In this document: piece by piece, positions 1-9,194 of the stretch | Position numbering within the stretch: position 1 is the first letter of the stretch | Layout: every line of letters begins with the position of its first letter | Source: Campylobacter fetus subsp. fetus | Lineage (GTDB): Bacteria; Campylobacterota; Campylobacteria; Campylobacterales; Campylobacteraceae | Assembly (NCBI RefSeq): GCF_900475935.1 | Contig: NZ_LS483431.1 | Location: 248,001-312,000, forward strand | DNA length: 64,000 nt | Direction: 5' to 3' | Translations under genes and position numbers: made by a program | The notes under the pieces: generated by a model | The model's database searches: none | What the model was told of the DNA's origin: nothing | The model's input: the letters and a program-made list of their open reading frames with translations, nothing else

Positions 1-986
1 ATTATAACTCCGTTTAAACTAAATCTAATAAGCACAAAAAGCACTCCCCAAATGCACAGTGTGACGATAACATAGATAAAACTTGCTAAAGCAAGGTTAA
101 AAAATCTTCCCGTTATCGGTAGATAGTAGTATAAGATAAGAACCATAAGCGGAGCAAATAGAGGAAAAAATATGAGTGAATACAGTGTAGATTTTATCTT
201 GTTTAAATTAATTCCCTCGTTTTTTAAAGTTCTTAAAGAGTCGATCGCATCTGTGATAGAATAATTACTATTTGTTTGGTATATATTTTCTATAGTTCTT
301 GGTTTGAATCCACTTAGTATAAGAAGCTCTTTTTGGGTATTTTCTATATATCCGGTAGCGTTTAGTTCAAGACGTGGCGGCAGACTTATTATATCAACAT
401 CAAAAAGCTTCCAGCTGTTGTCTTCGAATTTAGCTTTTTTTGCGGTAATTTGACCTATAATATCGCCGTCTTGAGTTTCAAATATTTTTATTTTATTTGC
501 TTCTCCGATAGCAGGATACAACTCGTCTATGTAGATAAATTTGTTTTTGTATTTTAAAAATATACTATTTGAAGATTTATTAAATCCTTGAAAATTTATC
601 AAGCTTTTTTGATAGTCTCTAGCATATGCAAATGAAGTACTAGATAAATATATATATAAACAGGTTATGATAAGAGATATTATAAACGGACTAAGTATAA
701 GAGTATTTTTGCTTATTCCAAGAGAGTAGAAACTAACTAGTTCGTTGCTTCTTATCATATTTATTTTTGAAACTATAAGAGCAAAAACTAAACTTATCGG
801 AAGTACGTAATTTACCGCAGTTAGTGCAGTAAGGCTTAGATAAATAAGCTGCAAATTCGCACTTTTTGGAAAATCTTTTAAATTTGTTAATGTATCAATA
901 CCTATATAAAATAGCTCCAAAGCCATAAAAATAATAATAAAATATTTTAAATAAACTAAACCGGTATATTTTGAAAATAGTTTCAT
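1..986 (-). CDS. lptG: LptG/LptF-type lipopolysaccharide export permease, partial
   Basis: This is an inner-membrane permease of the YjgP/YjgQ family, which extracts LPS from the inner membrane and passes it to the periplasmic Lpt bridge. Reading the minus strand from the ATG at 986 gives 328 uninterrupted codons that run off the window, so the C-terminus is missing. The N-terminus (MKLFSKYTGLVYLKYF) and the following hydrophobic helices match the family. A cytoplasmic segment reads SFALIVSKINMIRSNELVSF-like around residue 70, with the typical NELV stretch. A periplasmic jellyroll-like middle follows, and two more membrane helices begin near the cut end. It is divergent from the VTT-domain gene. 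LptF and LptG are hard to separate from a partial sequence; LptG is preferred. Confidence 0.8.
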   Translation of the reverse strand, partial: MKLFSKYTGLVYLKYFIIIFMALELFYIGIDTLTNLKDFPKSANLQLIYLSLTALTAVNYVLPISLVFALIVSKINMIRSNELVSFYSLGISKNTLILSPFIISLIITCLYIYLSSTSFAYARDYQKSLINFQGFNKSSNSIFLKYKNKFIYIDELYPAIGEANKIKIFETQDGDIIGQITAKKAKFEDNSWKLFDVDIISLPPRLELNATGYIENTQKELLILSGFKPRTIENIYQTNSNYSITDAIDSLRTLKNEGINLNKIKSTLYSLIFFPLFAPLMVLILYYYLPITGRFFNLALASFIYVIVTLCIWGVLFVLIRFSLNGVI

Positions 987-1110
987 AATTTTAGCCCAAA
1001 AATTTAACTTAACTTTAGATTTTATCAAATTTAGACTTAAAGTATTAACTAAATTTAGTTAGAATTTTTCAAATTTGTTTTTGTATATATTTTACATACG
1101 ATTGGAAGCT

Positions 1111-1749
1111 ATGAAAAACAGCATTTTTAAATTTATTATTTTTATCTTTTTGATAGTCGCTTGTTTTTTAATATTTGACAACTTGAGTTTTGAAATATTA
1201 AAAAATTATATAGAAAGTCATTCTAAATTTAGCGCAGTTATTTATATACTATCTTGGATTATTTTACCTATTTTTATGTTTCCGGCAGCTATATTAGCTC
1301 TTGTGGGCGGAGCGTTTTTCGGAATTGCTGAAGGTTTGATTTTGACTATGATAGGAGTCAGTATAAACTCGGTTATAATGTATTTTCTAGGAAGATTTTT
1401 AGGTAAGGATTTTTTAGCTAAATTCTTTGATATTTATAAATTTAAAACAGCTTATATAAAAGATGAGTTTTTTACTATATTTTTACTTAGACTTATACCT
1501 ATTATTCCTTATAACGCTATAAATTATTTTGCCGGAGCTTTTGCTTTTAGGTTTTGGAAATTTTTTTTAGGAAGCTTTTTTGGTAAGGTTTTGAGCAGTA
1601 TCGTATTTTTAAATTTAGGAGTAAATGCTTCTAATGTAGGAACAGCACAGTTTTGGTGGGCAGTTTTTTGGGTGTTTGTTTTGGTTTTGGTTTCTATAGG
1701 TTTAAAGTTATTTTACGGTCGTATCTTTAAATTTGTAACCAAATTTTAG
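1111..1749 (+). CDS. VTT-domain (TVP38/TMEM64, DedA-like) membrane protein
   Basis: A 212-residue integral membrane protein with about five hydrophobic segments. It carries the VTT/SNARE-associated signature: a GGAFFG glycine turn near residue 66, the FLGRFLGKDF segment, and an R-L-I-P-I-I-P stretch followed by NAINYFAG. Relatives in this superfamily act in lipid scrambling or envelope homeostasis, but this member's substrate is unknown. A TTG at 1075 would add 12 residues. The ATG at 1111 is preferred because GGAAG lies just upstream and the hydrophobic N-terminus begins there. It is divergent from lptG and followed 48 nt later by rdgB. Confidence 0.75.
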   Translation: MKNSIFKFIIFIFLIVACFLIFDNLSFEILKNYIESHSKFSAVIYILSWIILPIFMFPAAILALVGGAFFGIAEGLILTMIGVSINSVIMYFLGRFLGKDFLAKFFDIYKFKTAYIKDEFFTIFLLRLIPIIPYNAINYFAGAFAFRFWKFFLGSFFGKVLSSIVFLNLGVNASNVGTAQFWWAVFWVFVLVLVSIGLKLFYGRIFKFVTKF

Positions 1750-1797
1750 ATTAAGCCGTTCTTAGTAGAATTACTTTTTTAAATTCAAGGAAAAATC

Positions 1798-2412
1798 GTG
1801 AAAATAGTTTTAGCAACAAATAATAAAGATAAAGTAAAAGAGATAAAAGCCTTTTATGACGGTTATGAAATTTATGCTCTAAATGAGATTTGTGAGCCGT
1901 TCGAGATCGATGAAACAGGGTCTAGTTTCAAAGAAAATGCTCTCATAAAAGCAACAGCGGTTTATGCGAAGCTTTGCGCCTTAAAGCTTGAAAATGAGTT
2001 TATCGCTCTTAGTGATGATAGCGGAATAAGTGTAGAAGCACTCGGTTTTGCGCCGGGAATTTACTCTGCAAGATATAGCGGAAAAGATGCGACTGACGCT
2101 AGCAATAGAAAAAAACTTACCTGTGAACTTCATAAACTCGGACTTAAAAAAAGCGGAGCGTTTTATACTGCTTGTATAGCCGTAGCTTCTAAATTCGGGA
2201 ATTTTAGCACACATGGATTTATGTACGGCACAGTTATAGACGAAGAGCGCGGCGATAACGGTTTTGGGTATGATTTTATGTTTATGCCCGATGGTTTTGA
2301 TGGAACCATAGGACAATTAGACGTTAAAACAAAACTAGCCATATCTCACAGATCAAAGGGTTTGGAATTGGCAAAATATATACTAAAAAGTCTTGAAAAA
2401 TATTACAAATAA
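1798..2412 (+). CDS. rdgB: non-canonical purine NTP pyrophosphatase (RdgB/HAM1)
   Basis: Hydrolyses dITP, ITP and XTP to the monophosphate, keeping deaminated purines out of DNA and RNA; a cytosolic enzyme. The 204-residue length is normal. Family motifs are in order: LATNNKDKVKEI at residue 5, SDDSGISVEAL in the middle, NGFGYDFMFMP, and ISHRSKGLELA near the C-terminus. The start is GTG, with AAGGA about 8 nt upstream. A strong hairpin follows directly, so this gene ends its transcription unit. Confidence 0.93.
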   Translation: MKIVLATNNKDKVKEIKAFYDGYEIYALNEICEPFEIDETGSSFKENALIKATAVYAKLCALKLENEFIALSDDSGISVEALGFAPGIYSARYSGKDATDASNRKKLTCELHKLGLKKSGAFYTACIAVASKFGNFSTHGFMYGTVIDEERGDNGFGYDFMFMPDGFDGTIGQLDVKTKLAISHRSKGLELAKYILKSLEKYYK

Positions 2413-2418
2413 TATTTA

Positions 2419-2454
2419 AGTCTAAATTCTTGAGATAAATTTAGACTCTTTTTT
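2419..2454 (+). terminator. intrinsic terminator after rdgB
   Basis: A perfect 10-bp inverted repeat (AGTCTAAATT / AATTTAGACT) with a 9-nt loop, followed by six T residues. It separates rdgB from the receptor operon. Confidence 0.8.
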
Positions 2455-2468
2455 CATGCAAAAATAAT

Positions 2469-2490
2469 AAAAATATACAAAAATATACAA
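2469..2490. repeat. 10-bp tandem duplication upstream of the TonB receptor
   Basis: The decamer AAATATACAA occurs twice in direct succession (2471-2480 and 2481-2490), with two further matching A residues in front. It lies in the AT-rich leader about 80 nt before the first TATAAT of the receptor gene. It could be a regulator site or simple AT-rich slippage; no function is assigned. Confidence 0.6.
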
Positions 2491-2571
2491 CAGTGCGTAA
2501 AAAATAAACACTTATTCCTGAATTTTCATATTTTTTGTGTTACTTTCGTTTATCAAATTTAATAAAATTAG

Positions 2572-2655
2572 TATAATATACTGCTTAAATACCATTATAA
2601 TAGAAAATAAAACTTAAAATATAAATTTTACTATTTTCATAAAAGTAGTTATAAT
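2572..2655 (+). promoter_or_regulatory. putative promoter cluster of the receptor/import operon
   Basis: Three TATAAT hexamers occur at 2572, 2596 and 2650 within the 284-nt leader of the receptor gene, any of which could be a sigma-70 -10 element. The leader is extremely AT-rich. Iron control by Fur would be expected for such an operon, but I could not identify a convincing Fur box by eye. Confidence 0.4.
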
Positions 2656-2696
2656 AGCTACAAGTTGAATTTTGTTTAGAAAGGATTTAAATTTGT

Positions 2697-4751
2697 ATGA
2701 AAAAAGCATTTATTTTGAGTTGTGCCCTTAGTTCGGTACTATTTGGAGCAGATGGAGTTTATGATCTTGGTCGTATCGAGGTTACTACGCCAAATCAAAA
2801 ACAAACCATAGCAGAAGGAAGTGATGCGGTAGTCACTCAAAAAGAGATCGCAGAGTCTCTTTCAACTAGCGTAGATCAGGCGATCAGAAATACTCCTGGT
2901 GTGTATACGACTCCTTATGCATTAGGATCTCGCGGTGAAGCAGATATAGGTATTCGTGGATTTGGTCGTACACAAATAGGACTATTTATAGATGGAATTC
3001 CAGTAAACTCGATCTATGATCGTCAAACCGACTGGTCGCAATTTAATACTTATGACGTATCTCAAATCGATGTAGCAAAAGGCTTTGTAAGTCCGATTTA
3101 TGGTATAAACTCAATGGGAGGCGCTGTAAATATCATCAGCACTAAACCTACAAAAGAGCTTGAAGCCGGACTAAAATACGGATTATTATCCGGCAAAGAA
3201 AATCAAATCGGTGCAAATGTCGGTACAAATCAAGGAAATTGGTATTCTAGTTTTAGTTACTCTTTGGTTGATCGTGATAGTTTTCCGCTTTCAAACGACT
3301 ACAAACCTACTGATTATCAGCCTGGCGACAAAGCAAGAAATAGCTACTACAAAAATCAAACATTCAAAGCAAAAGTCGGGTTTGAGCCAAGCGAGGGTAG
3401 TGAGTATTCGCTTAACGCCGTTATCCAAAGAGGTGAAAAAGGCGGTACCGTAAATGCAAATGGCAACGGTCGTTTTTGGGATTGGCCAAATTACGATAAA
3501 AATACTGTTTATTTTTTAGGTCAAACTCAGATAAATGATAAATGGAGTTTAAACTCAAAGATTTATTGGGATAATTTTTATAACGTTTTGCATATGAAGG
3601 GCGGCGTCGGAAAAAACGGAACCATCACTCCTGCCGGATTTAGAGGCGTAAGTATCTATGATGATCATAGTTTTGGTTTGATAGAAACAGCAAAATACCA
3701 GATAGATGATACAAAAGAGCTTCAATTTGGCGCAAATTTACGCTATAACCATACGAATAACGATAATTATAACTTTGTAGATGCAAATAAAGGCAACTTT
3801 AGTCAAGGTAATTTTACTGATGCTGATGAGTATGAAGACTTCCAAACTTCGTTATTTGTGCAGTTTGGCCATCAGTTGAACGATACTTGGCGTTATGTGG
3901 TATCTGCTGGATATGATAGAGTGGATACTATAACTGCTATAAGAAAACGCTCAGCTACAAGCGATGGAAAACTGGATTATGAAGTGGATTTGTGGGATTG
4001 GAATGCTCAAACTATATTTTTTGCTGATTGGGACAATGCAAATACAACCCACTTCAACATAGGTAAGAAAAATAATTTACCTACTCTAAAAACTCGTTAC
4101 GGCACACCATGGGGAGCAAGAATACCAAATCCAAATTTAGATACAGAATCAATCTATAATACGGAAATAGGCCATAAATTTGATAACGGTTCTACGATGC
4201 TTGGAGCAACTGCATTTTACAACATTTTAAAAAACTCTATCATAACTGTAAATGGGCTAAAAGGCTGTGATAATCCTGATAAAAAAAATGGCTGCTCTAT
4301 GCTAGATAATGCAAACGGCGGTTATAGTTACGGTCTTGAGCTATCAGCCGAGCAAAGATTGTTCAATGATAGAGTAAATATAGGAGCAAACTATACTTAT
4401 ACGCAAAAGCATACTTCAGCAGACAGCAACAACGGTATAGCGTTAAATAAAATTCAAGACTATCCAAATCACATAGCAAATGCATTTATCTCTTATAGCC
4501 CGGTTAAACAAGTTGATTTGGTATTAAGCGGAACATACAGAAGTGCGCAATGGACTTATGATGAGATGACCGGATATGAAAATCAAAACGACGACGTGTT
4601 TTTAATGGATTTAAAAGCGAATTTTAGACCTTACAAATCTCTTGAGTTAAGCGTAGGAGCTACAAATTTACTTGATGAAAACTATCAATACAACGGTGGC
4701 TATTATATGGCCGGTAGAAGATTTTTTGTAACTGCGGAGTATAAGTACTAA
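2697..4751 (+). CDS. TonB-dependent outer-membrane receptor
   Basis: A 684-residue ligand-gated outer-membrane porin. It has a clear signal peptide (about 18 residues ending LFGA), then a Ton-box-like IEVTT, a plug domain (QAIRNTPGVYT, IGIRGFGRTQIGLFIDGIPV, GINSMGGAVNIIS) and a long beta-barrel. It ends in an aromatic-rich strand (RRFFVTAEYKY), as outer-membrane proteins do. AAAGGA lies about 11 nt before the ATG. The stop overlaps the next start (TAATG), so it heads the import operon. The ligand cannot be read from sequence. The downstream FecCD-type ABC importer points to a metal chelate such as a siderophore, haem or cobalamin-like compound. Confidence 0.93.
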   Translation: MKKAFILSCALSSVLFGADGVYDLGRIEVTTPNQKQTIAEGSDAVVTQKEIAESLSTSVDQAIRNTPGVYTTPYALGSRGEADIGIRGFGRTQIGLFIDGIPVNSIYDRQTDWSQFNTYDVSQIDVAKGFVSPIYGINSMGGAVNIISTKPTKELEAGLKYGLLSGKENQIGANVGTNQGNWYSSFSYSLVDRDSFPLSNDYKPTDYQPGDKARNSYYKNQTFKAKVGFEPSEGSEYSLNAVIQRGEKGGTVNANGNGRFWDWPNYDKNTVYFLGQTQINDKWSLNSKIYWDNFYNVLHMKGGVGKNGTITPAGFRGVSIYDDHSFGLIETAKYQIDDTKELQFGANLRYNHTNNDNYNFVDANKGNFSQGNFTDADEYEDFQTSLFVQFGHQLNDTWRYVVSAGYDRVDTITAIRKRSATSDGKLDYEVDLWDWNAQTIFFADWDNANTTHFNIGKKNNLPTLKTRYGTPWGARIPNPNLDTESIYNTEIGHKFDNGSTMLGATAFYNILKNSIITVNGLKGCDNPDKKNGCSMLDNANGGYSYGLELSAEQRLFNDRVNIGANYTYTQKHTSADSNNGIALNKIQDYPNHIANAFISYSPVKQVDLVLSGTYRSAQWTYDEMTGYENQNDDVFLMDLKANFRPYKSLELSVGATNLLDENYQYNGGYYMAGRRFFVTAEYKY

Positions 4752-5698
4752 TGAAACACGGAATCTTTGCGCTATTTGAAAATTTAGAAAATGACGAGAA
4801 AAAGAGTTTTAAAGAGGCGTTTAAAACTATAAAATTTATAGAAAAATTAGGTTTTAATGAAGCGTGGATAAGCGAGCATCATTTCAACAGTTTTTCTCTT
4901 ACTTCTAGTCCGGTTGCGCTCGCAGCCTATGCTCTAGCAAAAACAAAAAGCCTCAAAATCGGCGTTGCGGGATTTATCCTTCCTGCTTATGATACGCTCC
5001 GTCTAGCTAGTGATATAGCAAATTTAGAAGCTATCAGCGGCGGTAGATTAATAACTGGTTTTGCAAAAGGCTCGTTTCCTATCATCGATAAAGTTCAAGG
5101 TAGAGATCCGAATTTAAATAGAAAAATTATGCTTGAAAAATTAGATGAGTTAAATTTAATGTTTGATGAGCTTAACATCACTCCAAAAGTGTCTAAACCA
5201 CAGTTTTATATGGCAAGCGTACATGATGAGAGCTTGGGATTTGCCGCTAGACGTGGATATCCTATTTTAGCGAGCATTAGATCAAGTATAGATGATGTTT
5301 TGAGCATAAAAGAGCGTTATAAAAAAATAGCCGGATTTTACCCGAAAATGGGACTGATCAGAGCTATTAATATAGGTCAAAATCAAGCCAAATCAAGTCT
5401 TGAAGCTAACAAAACTATCAGCTTTTTCTTTAAAGCGATGACCGGAGCGCAAAACGAAGATACGTTTGAAATGGTAAAAGGCAGTGAGTATGAAAAACTT
5501 AGAAATGAGTTTTTTGATCCCAAATTGCTACAAAAATTTGCCATAACAGGAGACGTAAAAGAGTGCAAAAAGCAGGTTTTAGAGCTAGTAAAAGTTACTA
5601 AAATAGACCATATTTTATTAAAACCAGCAGCCTTAAGCTACAAACGTCATAAAGAAATTTTAAAAGATTATGCTAGAAAGATAATGCCTTATGTTTAA
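4751..5698 (+). CDS. luciferase-like flavin-dependent monooxygenase
   Basis: A 315-residue protein of the bacterial-luciferase-like (LLM) TIM-barrel family, whose members use FMNH2 and O2 to cleave or oxidise small substrates. Visible family features are AWISEHHF near residue 38, SSPVALAAYALAKT, the ILPAYDTLRLASDIA stretch, and SGGRLITGFAKGSF near residue 96. No signal peptide is present, so it is cytoplasmic. It overlaps the receptor stop by one base and the binding-protein start by 8 nt, so it is translationally coupled to both. This placement suggests that it acts on whatever the importer brings in, for example by breaking a chelator to free the metal. That role is inference. Confidence 0.85.
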   Translation: MKHGIFALFENLENDEKKSFKEAFKTIKFIEKLGFNEAWISEHHFNSFSLTSSPVALAAYALAKTKSLKIGVAGFILPAYDTLRLASDIANLEAISGGRLITGFAKGSFPIIDKVQGRDPNLNRKIMLEKLDELNLMFDELNITPKVSKPQFYMASVHDESLGFAARRGYPILASIRSSIDDVLSIKERYKKIAGFYPKMGLIRAINIGQNQAKSSLEANKTISFFFKAMTGAQNEDTFEMVKGSEYEKLRNEFFDPKLLQKFAITGDVKECKKQVLELVKVTKIDHILLKPAALSYKRHKEILKDYARKIMPYV

Positions 5699-6704
5699 AT
5701 TTTTACTCTTGTGTTTTTTGGCTATAGCGGCTAATGCTAGTTTGATTTTAGGTAAATTCGAGTGTCAAAACTGCGAAAATCTAAAACCTGAAAATATCAA
5801 AAAAGTCTATGCGAGCAATCCAACTCTGCTTTATTCACTTTATAGTTTTGATAAAAGCTTGATAGCAGGGCTTGTTTTCGAGTTTTGGGATATCGAAAAA
5901 AGATATCTTGATAAAAATGTGTATAGTTTGCCTGTTGTGGGTGGATTTTACGGGCAAGGTAGAGTGCCGAATATCGAAATGGTATTAAGCTTAAAACCCG
6001 ATCTCATCATAACCGGCCAAAATACAAAAGACGATCCAAAATACGGCGGTATTTTTAGATCTCTTAAAATACCTGTGTTATATATAGATGATGAAGATAG
6101 TTTTGGAGTTCAAGTATATAAGGCATTTGGCGAGATTTTCGGCAACCAAAAAAGAGCGGACGAACTGATAGCTTACGCTAACCAAAGTCAAAAAATGGCT
6201 GATAGTTTAGCAAAACTAAGTTTAGATAAGCCAAGCGTTTATTACGCTTTTGGAAAAGGCGGACTTGAGACGGAGTGCGGAAGCTCGAGTTTTATCAAAC
6301 TTGTAGATCTAGCTGGAGGTGACACGGCTAAGTTTAAGTGCAAATCAAAAAACAAAATGAGCCGCGTAAAGGCAGATTTTGAAAAGATCTTAGCGGCAAA
6401 CCCTGAAGTCATACTAGTCTATGAAAAGGAATTTTTTGAGAAAATTTGGAGCGATAAAAAGTGGAACTTAATAAACGCCGTAAAAAATAAAAGAGTTTAT
6501 CTCATACCTAGAAGCCCGTTTTCATGGGTCGGAAAACCTGCAAGTTTTACAAAACTTTTGGGGCTTAGGTGGCTTATGGATGTTTTGCATAAAGACGCTT
6601 TAGGCTTAGATATCAGGCGTGAAGCTAGTGAGTTTTACAAGTTATTTTTATATGCAGATCTAAACAAAGACGACCTGGATTTTATATTAAATGAAAAAAA
6701 TTAG
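5691..6704 (+). CDS. periplasmic metal-chelate-binding protein of ABC importer (FecB/BtuF type)
   Basis: A 337-residue cluster A-II solute-binding protein that would collect the chelate in the periplasm and deliver it to the adjacent permease. A short signal peptide ends near ANAS. The body shows PNIEMVLSLKPDLIITG, the characteristic start of the second half of the first lobe, and LAANPEVILVYE in the second lobe. The mature N-terminus has a CQNC pair and two more cysteines follow (ECGSS, KFKCK), which is unusual for this class and could mean disulfides or metal contact. The start overlaps the monooxygenase end. Confidence 0.88.
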   Translation: MFKFLLLCFLAIAANASLILGKFECQNCENLKPENIKKVYASNPTLLYSLYSFDKSLIAGLVFEFWDIEKRYLDKNVYSLPVVGGFYGQGRVPNIEMVLSLKPDLIITGQNTKDDPKYGGIFRSLKIPVLYIDDEDSFGVQVYKAFGEIFGNQKRADELIAYANQSQKMADSLAKLSLDKPSVYYAFGKGGLETECGSSSFIKLVDLAGGDTAKFKCKSKNKMSRVKADFEKILAANPEVILVYEKEFFEKIWSDKKWNLINAVKNKRVYLIPRSPFSWVGKPASFTKLLGLRWLMDVLHKDALGLDIRREASEFYKLFLYADLNKDDLDFILNEKN

Positions 6705-7671
6705 TTTTATTTTTCTTTTTGCTCTGCTCGCTATATTTAGCGTTATATCTTTGACAAACGGTAAATTTGATATAAGTATGAGTGAATATCTGAGAGTTTT
6801 TACGGGGATTTTTAGCGGCGAAGAGAGTCCAGCCTCTGTTATCGTACTTGATATCAGGCTTCCTAGGGTGATCGCCGCTATCATCATAGGTGCGGCTCTT
6901 GGAGTAGCTGGCGGCGCTTATCAAAATATGTTTATAAATCCTTTGGTAAGTCCGTCTATACTTGGAGTTTTGAGCGGTGCTAGTTTTGGCGCGGCACTTG
7001 CTATGGTGATGGGTTTTGGCGTATTTTATCAGATGTGGCTTACTTTTATTTTTGGTTTCGCGGCTGTTTTTTTAGCGGTGATGATCGCTGTATTTGGTGG
7101 TAGCAAAAATATGATAATGTTAGTGCTTGGCGGCGTGATATCAAGCTCTCTTTTTAGCTCGTTTTTAGCAGTTTTAAAATACGCAGCAGATCCTAACGAA
7201 ACGCTTCCTGCAATAACTTATTTTCTTATGGGAAGCCTGAGCTTTGCGACAAAAGACGTTGTTTTTGCGGTTTTTATACCTATGGTTTTTGGTACTTTAT
7301 CTCTTGTACTTCTTGGCAAACAGATAGACGCTCTTAGTATGGGCGAAGAAGAGGCAAAAAGCCTTGGGGTAAATGTGAGAACGCTTAAAATTTGCATTAT
7401 ATTTTTTGCTACTTTGATATCTGCTTTAAGCGTGATGTTGGCCGGTATCATAGGCTGGATAGGGCTTATCGTGCCTCATATCGCTAGATTTATTTATGGA
7501 GCAAACTCACGCACTATGCTTTTTAGTTCGGCATTTATCGGAGCTTTGTTTTTACTGATTTGTGATCTTTTAAGTCGTGAGCTCTTTACTTACGAAGTCC
7601 CCATAGGTATAGTTTCAAGCTTTTTTGGAATTCCTATCTTTTTAGCGGTTTTGCTTAGGAGAAGAGCTTGA
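6691..7671 (+). CDS. FecCD/BtuC-family ABC importer permease
   Basis: A 326-residue polytopic inner-membrane permease; FecCD proteins usually have ten helices. Family hallmarks are LDIRLPRVIAAIIIGAALGV near residue 50, GGAYQNMFINPLVSPSILG just after it, and GWIGLIVPHIARFIYG near residue 255, which includes the ATPase-coupling region. It overlaps the binding-protein gene by 14 nt and its TGA shares bases with the TTG start of the ATPase. Only one permease gene is present, so the transporter would be a homodimer as in BtuC. Confidence 0.92.
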   Translation: MKKISFIFLFALLAIFSVISLTNGKFDISMSEYLRVFTGIFSGEESPASVIVLDIRLPRVIAAIIIGAALGVAGGAYQNMFINPLVSPSILGVLSGASFGAALAMVMGFGVFYQMWLTFIFGFAAVFLAVMIAVFGGSKNMIMLVLGGVISSSLFSSFLAVLKYAADPNETLPAITYFLMGSLSFATKDVVFAVFIPMVFGTLSLVLLGKQIDALSMGEEEAKSLGVNVRTLKICIIFFATLISALSVMLAGIIGWIGLIVPHIARFIYGANSRTMLFSSAFIGALFLLICDLLSRELFTYEVPIGIVSSFFGIPIFLAVLLRRRA

Positions 7672-8396
7672 TAAAGTTAGTAAATTTAAGTGTGAAATAT
7701 GCTAAAAAAGAGGTATTAAATCAAATTTGCTTTGAGTTTGAGGGTGGAATATTAAATATACTTGGCGAAAACGGTTCTGGTAAATCGAGCCTTTTAAAAG
7801 CTAGTTTGGGGCTTGTTAAATTTAGAGGAAATGTTTTGATAAACGGAGCCGATTTGTGCTCTTTTAGTCCAAAAGAGCTGGCAAAACTCATAAGCTACAT
7901 ACCTCAATCAAACTACACTCCATTTAACTATAGCGTACTTGATATGGTTTTGATGGGAAGACTTGCATATAAAGGGCTTTTTGATAATTACTCTAAAAAC
8001 GACCGACTTATAGCTATGGAATCTTTAGAGAGACTTGGTATAATAAATTTAGCCGATGACGAGTTTTTAAACCTTAGCGGAGGACAAAAACAGCTTGTTT
8101 TAATAGCTAGAGCTCTAGCTAGCAGGGCAAAAACTATCATAATGGACGAGCCAGTAAACGGACTTGACTTCGGTAATCAAATAAGGCTTTTAGAAATGAT
8201 AAAAAAAGTAGCGGCTAATGGTTGTAATTTTATCATAACCACACATCATCCAAGACATGCCAAATTTATAGGCGGAAGGGCGATTTTGGTAAAAAACGGT
8301 GAGATATTTAAAGACACTTCTAGTGAGCTTTTAGATAGCTCTTTGATATCCAAACTATACGGAGTTAATTATAAAAAATACGAGGAATTACTATGA
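7668..8396 (+). CDS. FecE/BtuD-type ABC importer ATPase
   Basis: A 242-residue cytosolic ATPase that powers the neighbouring permease. It shows Walker A (GENGSGKSS, about residue 34), a Q-loop (YIPQSNYTPF), the ABC signature (LSGGQKQL), Walker B with the catalytic acid (TIIMDEP) and the switch histidine (THHPRHA). The TTG start overlaps the permease stop, and the gene overlaps the methyltransferase start by 4 nt. Confidence 0.92.
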   Translation: MIKLVNLSVKYAKKEVLNQICFEFEGGILNILGENGSGKSSLLKASLGLVKFRGNVLINGADLCSFSPKELAKLISYIPQSNYTPFNYSVLDMVLMGRLAYKGLFDNYSKNDRLIAMESLERLGIINLADDEFLNLSGGQKQLVLIARALASRAKTIIMDEPVNGLDFGNQIRLLEMIKKVAANGCNFIITTHHPRHAKFIGGRAILVKNGEIFKDTSSELLDSSLISKLYGVNYKKYEELL

Positions 8397-9184
8397 TGAT
8401 GAGTTCAAATTACGATGAGATAGACTTTGCAAAGCTTTATATAGAGCAAAAAAAGATAAGCACTTTTAAGCCAAAAAGCAGCACAGACTGGGATAAAAAA
8501 GCTTCTAGTATGAATGAGAGAGTTCATAAAAGCTATTACGTTGATGAGTTTGTGAGTAAAATAAAATTTGATAAATCTACTACCGTTTTAGATATGGGAT
8601 GTGGCCCTGGAACGATAGGATTAAAGCTTGCAAAAGACGTTAAAAACGTGCTTTGTTGTGATTATAGTGATGAAATGCTTAAATGCGTTAAATCAAATGC
8701 GGCAAATTTAGGTTTAGATAATGTAAAGGTTAAAAAACTATCGTTTGAAGATAGCTGGGAAGAGCTTCCAAAATACGATATAATCATTGCTTCAAGATGT
8801 CTTGAAGTAAGTGATGCAAAAGACGCTTTAACAAAACTTATTAGCAAAGCAAATAGGGCAGTTTATATAACTTACAATATCGGAAAAACTTTTTTAGGCG
8901 ATGAAATAAGTGAAATTATAAGCTCCAAAGTCTATCCAAAGCCTGATTATATCTATATTTTAAACATACTTTATCAAATGCGTTATCTTGCGAAAGTAGA
9001 TTTTATAAGCCATAGTGATTGTAAATTTAAAACAGAAACTTTCGATGAGTTTATAGCGGCGGTGCAGTGGAGTTATGGAGACAAAGTAAATGACGTAGAT
9101 AAGCAAAATTTAAAAGTTTATTATGAAAAAAATCGCACTACATACAAAGAGATGAATTGGGCTTTTATAGAAATTTTAGTTTGA
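8393..9184 (+). CDS. class I SAM-dependent methyltransferase in the import operon
   Basis: A 263-residue Rossmann-fold methyltransferase. The SAM-binding motif I is [16 protein letters not shown] near residue 66, followed by the acidic motif II ([14 protein letters not shown]) and [10 protein letters not shown] at motif IV. The substrate is unknown. The ATG overlaps the ATPase stop (ATGA) behind a GAGGAA site, so it is made together with the importer. A methylating enzyme after an importer and a flavin monooxygenase suggests modification of the imported ligand or of a metal-handling product. A general housekeeping role is less likely given the coupling. Confidence 0.82.
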   Translation: MMMSSNYDEIDFAKLYIEQKKISTFKPKSSTDWDKKASSMNERVHKSYYVDEFVSKIKFDKSTTVLDMGCGPGTIGLKLAKDVKNVLCCDYSDEMLKCVKSNAANLGLDNVKVKKLSFEDSWEELPKYDIIIASRCLEVSDAKDALTKLISKANRAVYITYNIGKTFLGDEISEIISSKVYPKPDYIYILNILYQMRYLAKVDFISHSDCKFKTETFDEFIAAVQWSYGDKVNDVDKQNLKVYYEKNRTTYKEMNWAFIEILV

Positions 9185-9194
9185 GGTCGGCATT

